From assembly GCA_030740295.1 (NCBI GenBank), contig JASLXP010000001.1:1-17981 (forward strand): a DNA stretch of 17,981 nt. The letters run 5' to 3'. The DNA comes from Planctomycetota bacterium (GTDB taxonomy: Bacteria; Planctomycetota; PUPC01; JACPCR01). The position numbers and the translations under genes were made by a program. Under the pieces are notes generated by a model that was given only the letters and a program-made list of their open reading frames with translations, did no database searches and had not been told where the DNA came from. This document shows, one piece after another, positions 1-7,298 of the stretch (position 1 is its first letter; the number at the start of each line of letters is the position of its first letter).

Positions 1-45
1 ATCCAGCATCCAGCATCCAGCATCCAGCATCCAGCATCCAGCATC
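1..45. repeat. Heptanucleotide tandem repeat (ATCCAGC)n, cut by window edge
   Basis: Six perfect consecutive copies of ATCCAGC fill positions 1-42, followed by a partial copy (ATC) before the sequence diverges. The array probably continues to the left of the window, so its true copy number is unknown. A 7-bp period is not a multiple of 3 within one unit, though three units make 21 bp. It lies about 185 bp upstream of the first gene, and no gene covers it. Confidence 0.9.
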
Positions 46-214
46 AGGATCTTGAATCGTGGTCTCGAACAGACCGTCCCTTGATTTCCGAGCCGGGGAC
101 ATGGAGAATCAGAGCAACTGAGAAGCGCCGACTAATGCAGAGAGACCTCCAAATGAAGCGTTTGGCGAGAAGTCATTTCTCTCTCTGTCCTCAAGACTAT
201 TTCACCACAGAATC

Positions 215-221
215 AGAAGGG
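215..221 (+). promoter_or_regulatory. Ribosome binding site for the amidohydrolase gene
   Basis: AGAAGGG lies 7 bases before the ATG at 229. It is a moderate match to the Shine-Dalgarno consensus and supports that ATG. I see no convincing promoter in 46-214. Confidence 0.5.
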
Positions 222-228
222 ATTAAGC

Positions 229-1518
229 ATGAAACTCACCGGTCTGTCTGCAGAGCTGTTCGATGAGATCAAAAAGATTCCCGTTGTGGACGCCCACGAG
301 CACCTGCCCACGGAGGCTGGTCGCCTGGCGGGCAAGACAGATGTGACTCGTCTGTTTGCCCATTACTGCAAGGCCGACCTGTCGTGCGCGGGTCTGCTGA
401 TGGGAAAAGACCAGAATGAAGTCTTCGATGCCAGCAAGCCACTCATGCCCCGTTGGAAGAAATTCAAACCTGCCTTTCAGGCGATTCGTTTTGGCAGCTA
501 TGCCTATCCTGCCCTGGCATACGTGCGTGACGTCCTCGGATTCGATGACATCACCGATAAGACCGTGGAGGCCATATCGGAGAAAATGCAGGCCGATGTC
601 AGACCGGGCTTCTACAAACAGATCATGCAGGATCTGTGTGGGATCGAGGTGGCCATTCAGTGCACAGGGGGTGTGGAGAAAGGTGACCAGGATTTCTTCG
701 TCTACCTGTGCGGCGACCGCACTCATGGGGTCCCCATTGCTGGGCTCGAAGCGGTGACCAATCGATCGATTCACGGTCTCAGTGATTTTGTTTCCGCCTT
801 ACGCCAATACGTGGCTGACCAGAAGAAACAAGGCGCGGTAGGCTACAAGGTGGGAGCGGCCTACGGCCGATGCATTGATTATCCTGATGTGTCGCACGGG
901 GACGCTGAACGCGTTTTTGTCAAGCTGCGCGCTAAGGTCAATTCTGGCGTAAGCGATTTGGATCGCGAACTTGTGGAGAACTACTTGATTCGGCGAGCGA
1001 TCGAGGCATGCATCGACGTTGACATGCCTGTGGTTATCCACACGGGGTACCAGGCTGGCGTGCACAACGACATTAGGAACGCGCGTGCGACGCACCTTTG
1101 GAGCCTTCTCCGAGATTATCCGGAGGCGCGGTTTGACCTTTTCCACGGATCGTTTCCTTACGTTGAGGACATGACCTGTCTTGGGAAGTACTTCGAAAAC
1201 GTTTCACTGAATATGTGCTGGATGCACATCATGGGGCCGGATGTGTCACGCCGGGCCTTGTCGCAGTGGCTTGACGCGGTTCCTGTGACAAAAATCTTCG
1301 CTTTCGGCGGGGACTACAGTGTTGTCGAAAAGATATACGGGCACCTGCTTCTGGCCCGCGCGGACGTTGCTGCGGTTCTTGCCGAAAAGGTTGAGCGAGG
1401 CCGATTCAATACAGACGACGCGCTCCACATCGCACGACTCATCTTCAATGAAAATCCGAAGCGCTGGTACAAGCTGCCGCGCAAGCGGAAGAAGCGTGCT
1501 CCCAGGAAGAAGGCGTGA
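229..1518 (+). CDS. Amidohydrolase-superfamily metal-dependent hydrolase (amidohydrolase_2-like)
   Basis: A 429-residue protein with the TIM-barrel amidohydrolase signature. An HxH metal motif (VVDAHEHL, His23 and His25) sits at the end of strand 1. Further ligand candidates are His271 (VVIHTG), His306 (LFHGSFPY) and the late catalytic-type Asp362 (FGGDYS). There is no signal peptide, so it is probably cytoplasmic. Family members hydrolyse or isomerise small substrates; uronate isomerase belongs to the same superfamily, and the Asp362 to NENPKRWY segment is typical of this subgroup. The substrate cannot be read from sequence. A sugar-acid role would suit the glycan genes nearby, but that is inference. 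Oddity: the last 15 residues are very basic (KLPRKRKKRAPRKKA), unusual for this fold. The MFS transporter follows 144 bp downstream on the same strand. Confidence 0.85.
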   Translation: MKLTGLSAELFDEIKKIPVVDAHEHLPTEAGRLAGKTDVTRLFAHYCKADLSCAGLLMGKDQNEVFDASKPLMPRWKKFKPAFQAIRFGSYAYPALAYVRDVLGFDDITDKTVEAISEKMQADVRPGFYKQIMQDLCGIEVAIQCTGGVEKGDQDFFVYLCGDRTHGVPIAGLEAVTNRSIHGLSDFVSALRQYVADQKKQGAVGYKVGAAYGRCIDYPDVSHGDAERVFVKLRAKVNSGVSDLDRELVENYLIRRAIEACIDVDMPVVIHTGYQAGVHNDIRNARATHLWSLLRDYPEARFDLFHGSFPYVEDMTCLGKYFENVSLNMCWMHIMGPDVSRRALSQWLDAVPVTKIFAFGGDYSVVEKIYGHLLLARADVAAVLAEKVERGRFNTDDALHIARLIFNENPKRWYKLPRKRKKRAPRKKA

Positions 1519-1525
1519 TCTTCCC

Positions 1526-1556
1526 ACTACCACAGGGAGAATCAGAGGCTGGTAGT
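1526..1556 (+). terminator. Weak stem-loop after the amidohydrolase gene
   Basis: ACTACCA (1526-1532) is complementary to TGGTAGT (1550-1556), giving a 7-bp stem with a 17-base loop, 8 bases after the stop codon. No T-run follows. It could be a weak or Rho-assisted terminator, or chance. Confidence 0.2.
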
Positions 1557-1600
1557 CCAAGACGGAGGTGTGTTCACGGATTCTGCATTGGCAATGTAGG

Positions 1601-1666
1601 ATGACCATCCTGCGAATGCGGCCCGTCACACTCGCCGGCCATCCATTGGTCTCAACGTCCAAGTGA
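1601..1666 (+). other. Possible 21-codon leader ORF overlapping the MFS start
   Basis: ATG at 1601 opens a 21-residue reading frame (MTILRMRP...) whose TGA at 1664-1666 overlaps the GTG start of the MFS gene at 1663-1665 (GTGA). The MFS start has no Shine-Dalgarno match of its own, so translation could be coupled through this overlap. A GGAGGTG sequence at 1564-1570 lies upstream in the same frame but is badly spaced for the ATG. The peptide resembles nothing I know, and it may be fortuitous. Confidence 0.2.
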
Positions 1667-2865
1667 GCAACGAACACCCATCAGAATCACGGCGGTACCG
1701 GATACACAGAACGCTTGCCTACTACGGCGCGTTCGTTGCGCTTGGCCTTGTGCATTCTTCTTTGGGGCCGACTTTGCCAGATTTGGCCGAACAGACCCAG
1801 GCCCGTCTGAAAGAAGTGAGTTTCCTTTTCACCACGCGGTCCTTCGGCTATCTGCTCGGGGCGTTGGGCGGTGGCAGACTCTTCGACCGGGCTCTCGGAC
1901 ATCCTGTCCTGATGGCAGTGCTGCTGATCATGGCTGTGACAATGGCTCTCGTACCATTCACGGAAACTGTGTGGATGCTGGCGACGGTCCTGTGCGTGCT
2001 TGGGCTGGCAGAAGGCACCCTGGACGTTGGCTGCAATACTTTACTGGTCTGGAGCCATCCAAGGTCAGTTGGTCCCTTCATGAATGGCCTCCACTTCTTT
2101 TTTGGCGTGGGTTCTTTCCTTTCGCCTATCGTGGTGGCTGAGGTGGTCTATCTCACCGGAGGTATTAAGTGGGCCTTTTGGGTACTGGCCCTTCTCAACC
2201 TCCCGGTTGTATTCTGGTTGATGCTGTTCCCCGGTCCGCCCATACCTGCCGGAGAGGAAGATAATCGGGATGAGGCGAAGAAGAAGGCACCGGTTGCGCC
2301 GTTCGTGCTCTTTTTCCTGTTGTATGTCGGAGCTGAAGTCGCGATGGGTGGTTGGGTTTACGCGTATGCTCTGACTCTGGAGTCGGTGGACAAGTCCAAA
2401 GCAGCCTATCTGACATCTGCCTTCTGGGGCGCTCTGACCGTGGGCAGGCTCTTGGGCATTCCGGCTTCGGCAAAGTTTCGGCCGGTCAGCGTGCTTGCCG
2501 TAGACTTGCTTGGCTGCCTCCTGTGTGCCGGGCTGATGCTTGCGTGGCAACAGTCTCTGGTTGGTCTCTGGATCACCACACTGGGGCTCGGACTCTCCAT
2601 GGCTTCCATTTTCCCGATGACCCTGGCCCTGGCAGGGGAACGTATGACCATTACAGGTCGGGTTACGGGGTGGTTCTTTGTCGGCAGCAGCATCGGCAGC
2701 ATGACGCTGCCATGGCTGATCGGCCAGTTGTTCGAGTCTGAAGGGCCTTGGACTCTTCCGGCAGCAGTGCTGTTCGTGTTAGTCTGTGCCGGGCTGCTTC
2801 TTATTTTCCTGAGCCGTCCAACGCCGGTGACAGATCTCAACAGCCATCCAATGACCGGTGACTGA
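1663..2865 (+). CDS. Major facilitator superfamily transporter, MFSD4/NaGLT1-like
   Basis: A 400-residue, strongly hydrophobic inner-membrane protein with about 12 predicted transmembrane segments and a hydrophilic charged loop near the middle (around residues 197-210, EEDNRDEAKKK). The N-terminal LGPTLPDLA element followed by an MFS motif A (GYLLGALGGGRLFDR, about residues 62-76) resembles the eukaryotic and bacterial sugar-type transporters related to sodium-dependent glucose transporter 1. It probably imports a monosaccharide or sugar derivative; substrate and coupling ion are inferred only from family resemblance. GTG at 1663 is the only usable start, because the frame is blocked by a stop at 1597-1599 and no other start codon lies between. 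It lacks a clear ribosome binding site. It is likely co-transcribed with the amidohydrolase, and it converges on the next gene with only 25 bp between the stops. Confidence 0.88.
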   Translation: MSNEHPSESRRYRIHRTLAYYGAFVALGLVHSSLGPTLPDLAEQTQARLKEVSFLFTTRSFGYLLGALGGGRLFDRALGHPVLMAVLLIMAVTMALVPFTETVWMLATVLCVLGLAEGTLDVGCNTLLVWSHPRSVGPFMNGLHFFFGVGSFLSPIVVAEVVYLTGGIKWAFWVLALLNLPVVFWLMLFPGPPIPAGEEDNRDEAKKKAPVAPFVLFFLLYVGAEVAMGGWVYAYALTLESVDKSKAAYLTSAFWGALTVGRLLGIPASAKFRPVSVLAVDLLGCLLCAGLMLAWQQSLVGLWITTLGLGLSMASIFPMTLALAGERMTITGRVTGWFFVGSSIGSMTLPWLIGQLFESEGPWTLPAAVLFVLVCAGLLLIFLSRPTPVTDLNSHPMTGD

Positions 2866-2890
2866 TAAAGATTACAGGGTCGAGCAGGAG

Positions 2891-4291
2891 CTATCCCATG
2901 CGTTTCTCGCTTTCCATGTTCAGGTAAAACGGGATGCGGAACTTCCAGTAGGTTCTGATTTCGTCCTCCGTACCGGAGGCGACCGAATAGAGCCTGGCGT
3001 CTGTTGCTCTGATTCGAAGACGAATTTGGCGATGGGCAAGCTTTGAGGGATCCGATTGGCTGTTCCAGGCGAGACGGTGGCGTATCGCATTACCATTGAA
3101 GGCCACGCTCTCCTTGAAAGAAAAGCCTCGAATCGCGCGGCCATCGAGCTCGGTGATTTCTGCCTTCACTGCTCCCCCCTTGGAGGTAGACGCATTCAGA
3201 TAAAACTCCGGACAATCGGTCCAGAAAGGACGCGTCAACAACGTAGCTGGACGAGACCCAGTTGAGAGACTGACGAAACGATCGGGTTTCATGCGGGCCA
3301 TACCTATGCCGCAGCGCTCCCTGATCTTCCCGTCGGATCCGCCCCAGGGATGCGCTACCCGAAAAGCGGCGTAATAGAATCGAATCTCCTCTTCCAGCAG
3401 GACCGGTGAACTGGCGCATTGCACCATACCCCAGTCCCATGACCCCTTAGGGCCGCGCCGGATCAGCGGTGTCCCTTGCGCAGCGCGGTGCCATGAATAT
3501 CCGCTGCGGGCATAGGCGAGTTCTGGCTGTTGGTGCCCTTTCATCTTGTAGAAGTCCATGTCGTCCGTGAATGTCTGGTAAATCCAAAGTGTGCCTATCT
3601 CGTAGGCACCGTAAGGGATCGATCCAAGGCCGTAGAACTGCATCTGAGGCGGATCGGCCGCGTCTGGTTCCATGACAAGCTTTGGCTCTGACCACTGCAG
3701 AAAATCCCATGACTCGGAACGGCCAACGCGACGGTCCCCGAAATTCGGCCGATGGTAGGCTACGTAACGACCGTCTTCCGCGCGGTGCAGGCTCATCGGG
3801 CTGTCAGGATTTGAACCCGTCACCGGGTTTCGTGGCAGGGGTGACCAATGCACGCCGTCCGGGCTCCGGAACCCTGAAATTCTGTTTGAAGGTCGAGCGC
3901 CGCAGAGCATTTTGTATTTCCACTCTGGCCGTTCCTCCTTTGGATCGTACATCACCGTCGCCCCATGCGGCGCGGCATCAAACACGAGGTGAGTCTTCTT
4001 CCCCTTGTATCTGATTACATCGAGTTTCGGCCGTGACCATTCGAGTCCATCCTGACTTTCAGCGTAGGCGAGGCAAAGCCCCAGGTCGTTCCGCACCGTG
4101 TACCACATCTGCCAGAGCCCGTCATCGGGACGCCGAAGGACCGAACCATACATAGTAATCACATTCCCCTCCGCGGGGTCATCTGAGACCAGGAACGGAG
4201 ATTCACTGTGCTTTCGGGGCGGCCCGAGCTTCCGCTCGAAGCCCTTGACGATTTCATAATCCCGGTAGTCGAAAAAGAGGAATTTGATCAT
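2891..4291 (-). CDS. GH32/GH43-like beta-propeller protein (putative glycoside hydrolase)
   Basis: A 466-residue protein starting at the ATG at 4291; a TTG lies one codon earlier. The N-terminal two thirds carries repeated propeller signatures of planctomycete proteins annotated as glycosyl hydrolase family 32-like: GSVLRRPDDGLWQMWY, a DGLEWSRP blade element, SPDGVHWSPL and SWDFLQWSEP. The C-terminal part, from roughly residue 345, looks like a beta-sandwich (AEITELDGRAIRGFSF...). The expected activity is hydrolysis of a glycosidic bond, but I cannot assign the acid and nucleophile residues. No signal peptide is visible, unlike its upstream partner, so it may act in the cytoplasm or be mis-started. 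It is the second gene after the hexosaminidase-like gene, 67 bp downstream of that gene's stop, with a hairpin between them. Confidence 0.7.
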   Translation of the reverse strand: MIKFLFFDYRDYEIVKGFERKLGPPRKHSESPFLVSDDPAEGNVITMYGSVLRRPDDGLWQMWYTVRNDLGLCLAYAESQDGLEWSRPKLDVIRYKGKKTHLVFDAAPHGATVMYDPKEERPEWKYKMLCGARPSNRISGFRSPDGVHWSPLPRNPVTGSNPDSPMSLHRAEDGRYVAYHRPNFGDRRVGRSESWDFLQWSEPKLVMEPDAADPPQMQFYGLGSIPYGAYEIGTLWIYQTFTDDMDFYKMKGHQQPELAYARSGYSWHRAAQGTPLIRRGPKGSWDWGMVQCASSPVLLEEEIRFYYAAFRVAHPWGGSDGKIRERCGIGMARMKPDRFVSLSTGSRPATLLTRPFWTDCPEFYLNASTSKGGAVKAEITELDGRAIRGFSFKESVAFNGNAIRHRLAWNSQSDPSKLAHRQIRLRIRATDARLYSVASGTEDEIRTYWKFRIPFYLNMESEKRMG

Positions 4292-4312
4292 CAATGCTGG
4301 TCTCGGATCAGG

Positions 4313-4332
4313 AATAAGCCGACGGGCTTATT
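4313..4332 (-). terminator. Perfect 8-bp stem-loop between two minus-strand genes
   Basis: AATAAGCC (4313-4320) and GGCTTATT (4325-4332) pair completely around a 4-base loop. On the minus strand the stem has a GC core with an A-rich left and U-rich right arm, as in intrinsic terminators. The following bases (CCTGATCC) are not a U-run. It lies 26 bases past the hexosaminidase-like stop and 21 bases before the ATG of the propeller gene. Partial termination, or protection of the upstream mRNA, would lower expression of the second gene relative to the first. Confidence 0.6.
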
Positions 4333-4358
4333 GAATCGAAACAACAGGCCGCTGAGCA

Positions 4359-6689
4359 TCAAGGCTTGAAGATTAGCTTTCCGAAATTCCGTGCGTCCTG
4401 AAATCCCCAATTGAGCGGAGTCCAGGTACACCACCGCATGCCATCGCCTTTTCTCAGACGGCGATTTCGGGTGACGTTGAAACCCCACGTGCCGGTGGGT
4501 TTCTCATCGCCGAAGACAGAGAAAGGTATGGCGAACTCAAGGGTCCATGCGTCCTTCAAGATGTTGGTCTTGCCAACAACCTGCCAGTTGCCCGACGGCA
4601 GGTTGTCCTTTCCATAAAAGCCATAGCGAATCGAACTGAATTGGAAGCACTGTTTCAGTCCCCACGGATTGAGCATGATCTGATAACACTTGCGCCGATC
4701 ACGGCCGGGGTCGAGGAATAGCTCAATACTCTCGGCCCACCAGAGCGCCGTTCCCTGATGCTCGTTGATAGCAAGTGGATACTTGTATCCGACCTTGATG
4801 AATTCAGGGGCAGAAAGATGAGTTTCCGCGCAATGGACAGCGAAGAAGAGGTCTCTCTTTGTGCGTAGAACCCGCACTGTCGTCTGGTGAGGAGCCTCTT
4901 TCTTGCCCGGTAAGTCTGTGAAACTGTCCGCTACAGCAGCTTTGCTCCAAATGGGGTCGGTGAGAAGTCCATCCAGCTCTGGGCCTTTCTCAACGACAGG
5001 GCAGACCAGTTCTCGGGGCGTCCTGCCATGAGCTTCAATCTCTTCCTGTCTGGCCAGGTATTCCAGCTTCTTTTCTTTCCGGTTCAGGAGACCTTCAAGC
5101 AGCTTCTTTACGTCCGCTCGTTTGCCGAGAGGCGTTGCCAGACAGGCGGCTGCGAGCCGGTCCAGAACTGAGTGCCGAGCATCGAGAATGGCTGACCGGT
5201 CTTCATGCGTGTCCGCTGCGTACATGACTCCGAATTCTGAAGTCATGGGATAAGGTGCGATGCTTTCGACGTATTTGAACAGGTTGTAAAAAGGGGCGAA
5301 CGACTCGGGTGGAACGAGTTCTTTGACTGCTCGGAGTAACGAGCGATCCGGGGCGTAGTCTGTCGCGTTCCAGAGCCTGTCAGCCATGGTAATGAAACTT
5401 GTGGGGAAAATTCTCTTCCCCGTCACCGTGCTGACCGTGACAAGCTCGATGACTTCGCCTTTGCCGAAATCGTGATGGCGGCTGGCACCCCAGTTTTCGG
5501 CATAGCTGGGGCCGGAGGCCTGAGGCCAGTTGGTGTAGTACCAAAGGTGCCGGGCCTTGATCTGATCTCGAAGTCGAGCAAGATGGCCTTCGTTCACCGG
5601 AATGCCGGGCACATGATCCCCAGCCAGAAACAGCGAACAGTTCTTGGGAAGCTTGCCTTTAACGACTCGGATCCAATGCTCGTCCAGGTGATCGCCGTGG
5701 TAAACATTAGGCATGAATGCCAGGCGGTTCTGATAGCCTGCCCTTCTGAGTCGTTTGTCGATGTCTCGCAGGTAGTGCAGTTGCGTTTCGTAGTACCCAC
5801 CAAATCTTCGGATCGCTTCCGCGTCCGCGAGCGCGAGCTTGTCATCATTCATCACGGCCAGATGGGTGTAGCCAAGTTTGTAGAGCCACTCGAAAAAGCC
5901 AGCGCTGCGTTCGATGGACTCCTTATCGCCTTTGTATAGATTGCCCATGTTGACCATCCCAAGCAGATAGAGAAGACGGCTCTTGTGATCCTTGACCCAT
6001 CTCTCCTGTCCTGGACGGACTTTCTCCAGGTCTGCCTCCATCGCCCTGGTAAGTTGAGCCGTACCGCCGTTCATCTTGTATCGAACGGCTTCCTCCAACC
6101 AGTAAGAGAACGGACGCTTGATCAGACGGAAAGGAATGTCTGGCCAATCCACGAGTTCGGCCTCACGGATGACGATCTGGTCCTTCCACCTGATCATGAG
6201 TTGGCGAAGCGATTGGAGCCCATGCTGCACGCCTTTGAGCGAATTCCCGATGACATCAGCGCGAACGACAGACACGCTTCCCGAGACCTTCAGAATGTAG
6301 CCCTCTGAGTTTTCAGGATGAGGATGCGTATGGGCAGCATCCTTCAAGCGCGAATCCCGTACGCTCAGTCGGATGACAAGAGAACCCGTCGGAGAAGCTT
6401 TCTCAGGAACCAACGCCGCGTTAAGGCCCAACCCCTTCGCCCAGGTAATAAATGGGCCGATAACGCGCGGGTCATTGGCTTTCTCATCAGTAGCAATGGT
6501 CGCGTCGGTCACCTTGAAGAATCTGTAACCATATTGCTCTCGTTTGGGCTTGGGCGTGACCGTCAGATAGACGTTCACATCCATCCCGTTGTATTGAGGA
6601 TAGAGTCGCTTCGGTGTTGGGTCCGCGTTCACAGTTCCCGCGAAGAGCAGTATTGGAACTGCATGGATAAACATCTGCATCTGCTTCAT
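4359..6689 (-). CDS. Secreted GH20/GH84-like beta-N-acetylhexosaminidase with CBM9-like domain
   Basis: A 776-residue protein. Residues 1-22 form a signal peptide (hydrophobic HAVPILLFAGTV, then NAD). Residues about 100-170 match the GH20b-type N-terminal domain, with EGYILKV and the GLQSLRQL helix. The catalytic-region candidate follows from DWPDIPFR (182-188), with an acidic pair Asp282-Asp283 (VMNDDKLAL) where GH84 enzymes carry their catalytic Asp-Asp, and a later YYTNWPQ...ENWG segment resembling the GH84 substrate loop. Residues about 563-776 are a CBM9-like beta-sandwich (LDGLLTDPIW, ELFLDPG, WGFNVTRNR). Predicted role: removing N-acetylhexosamine from glycans outside the cytoplasm. 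The catalytic segment is divergent, so activity is uncertain. Start: a GAGAGG at 6690-6695 abuts the first ATG (6689) with no spacer but sits 9 bases before an in-frame ATG at 6680, which may be the true start. Confidence 0.75.
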   Translation of the reverse strand: MKQMQMFIHAVPILLFAGTVNADPTPKRLYPQYNGMDVNVYLTVTPKPKREQYGYRFFKVTDATIATDEKANDPRVIGPFITWAKGLGLNAALVPEKASPTGSLVIRLSVRDSRLKDAAHTHPHPENSEGYILKVSGSVSVVRADVIGNSLKGVQHGLQSLRQLMIRWKDQIVIREAELVDWPDIPFRLIKRPFSYWLEEAVRYKMNGGTAQLTRAMEADLEKVRPGQERWVKDHKSRLLYLLGMVNMGNLYKGDKESIERSAGFFEWLYKLGYTHLAVMNDDKLALADAEAIRRFGGYYETQLHYLRDIDKRLRRAGYQNRLAFMPNVYHGDHLDEHWIRVVKGKLPKNCSLFLAGDHVPGIPVNEGHLARLRDQIKARHLWYYTNWPQASGPSYAENWGASRHHDFGKGEVIELVTVSTVTGKRIFPTSFITMADRLWNATDYAPDRSLLRAVKELVPPESFAPFYNLFKYVESIAPYPMTSEFGVMYAADTHEDRSAILDARHSVLDRLAAACLATPLGKRADVKKLLEGLLNRKEKKLEYLARQEEIEAHGRTPRELVCPVVEKGPELDGLLTDPIWSKAAVADSFTDLPGKKEAPHQTTVRVLRTKRDLFFAVHCAETHLSAPEFIKVGYKYPLAINEHQGTALWWAESIELFLDPGRDRRKCYQIMLNPWGLKQCFQFSSIRYGFYGKDNLPSGNWQVVGKTNILKDAWTLEFAIPFSVFGDEKPTGTWGFNVTRNRRLRKGDGMRWCTWTPLNWGFQDARNFGKLIFKP

Positions 6690-6755
6690 CCTCTCATGTC
6701 TTTGCGCGCTCGTGGATGGGTCACCACACAGTAGAAGTCTCGGTAAACCGTGTCG

Positions 6756-7074
6756 TTAGTTCAACCTCGCCTCAACGGCTTTTCTCACGATTGCATCTAC
6801 CTCTGCGTGCCCACTATTCTTGCTACTGACGAACTGCACTACAGCAGGGGAACTCGGTAGGCCAAAGTCTGTAACTCGGGTAAGAGTATTCAGCCTGAAG
6901 GAAATCGAAGGTCGATTCGAGGCCGTTGAAAAGGTGCTCTGCAAGTAAAGGCAACAGATCCTTCGCTATCTCTTTTTGTTCCTGTTCGATCTCTCGCTGA
7001 GGAGACAACGGAAACAACAGCGAAGGATGTCCTGGATACAATGGGAAGCATTCCAGCCATGAAACAGTCAACAA
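6756..7074 (-). pseudogene. Possible frameshifted minus-strand gene remnant
   Basis: One minus-strand frame (7074 to 6823) reads an amphipathic helical segment, EIEQEQKEIAKDLLPLLAEH, and runs to a stop. A second overlapping frame (6944 to 6756) ends in VQFVSSKNSGHAEVDAIVRK. A single frameshift near 6880-6940 would join them. Neither frame has a good ATG start or ribosome binding site, and I recognise no family. It may be chance. Confidence 0.22.
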
Positions 7075-7239
7075 ATCTCGCCCTGGCCCTCCTTACCTTC
7101 AGTCTCATGCCATTGCTGGCTGAGCCTGATCGGTCTGTCGGTACCCAAAGGAGAGCATGAGCTGGTTGTTCGAAATCTGAAATTTCCAGACGGCTGGACG
7201 AGGCAATTCGATCCAACCATCATAGGCGTGCGGAAATGA
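7059..7239 (+). pseudogene. Remnant of a secreted-protein gene (signal peptide plus frameshifted tail)
   Basis: ATG at 7059 begins a clear Sec-type signal peptide (MKQSTNLALALLTF followed by SLMPLLA) but the frame stops at 7158-7160 after 33 residues. The +1 frame over the same region is open to 7239 and reads a beta-strand-like tail, VPKGEHELVVRNLKFPDGW, ending ...IIGVRK. The pattern fits a gene that lost its middle and shifted frame, leaving the export signal and the last strands. The parent family is not recognised. It sits 60 bp before the phospholipase-like gene, which lacks its own signal peptide. Confidence 0.4.
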
Positions 7240-7283
7240 GCAGGAATAGGTCCGCGGCCGGATTACTGTAAAGCGCGTTGAAT

Positions 7284-7290
7284 GAGAGGA
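7284..7290 (+). promoter_or_regulatory. Ribosome binding site that selects the GTG start at 7299
   Basis: GAGAGGA ends 8 bases before GTG 7299. The alternative TTG at 7278 is upstream of this site and has no Shine-Dalgarno match of its own, so the GTG is preferred. Confidence 0.5.
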
Positions 7291-7298
7291 AACAAACT

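Larger units (their letters stand above)
6690..7298. other. Gene-poor stretch of about 600 bp with decayed coding fragments
   Basis: No intact gene can be supported here. The stretch separates the minus-strand hexosaminidase unit from the plus-strand phospholipase-like gene, so it should contain two divergent promoters, but I recognise no clear -35/-10 pair. It does contain an orphan signal peptide at 7059 and protein-like but frame-broken segments on both strands, listed separately. I read it as a scar of gene loss or rearrangement. Confidence 0.5.

Noticed and set aside
223..774. 183-codon minus-strand open frame over the amidohydrolase
   Set aside because: The plus-strand protein has the HxH metal motif in this stretch; the antisense translation has no recognisable feature.
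6774..6951. Plus-strand frame with a lipobox-like LLLTNC sequence
   Set aside because: It has no start codon after the upstream stop, and the downstream part ends within 45 residues without any known fold.
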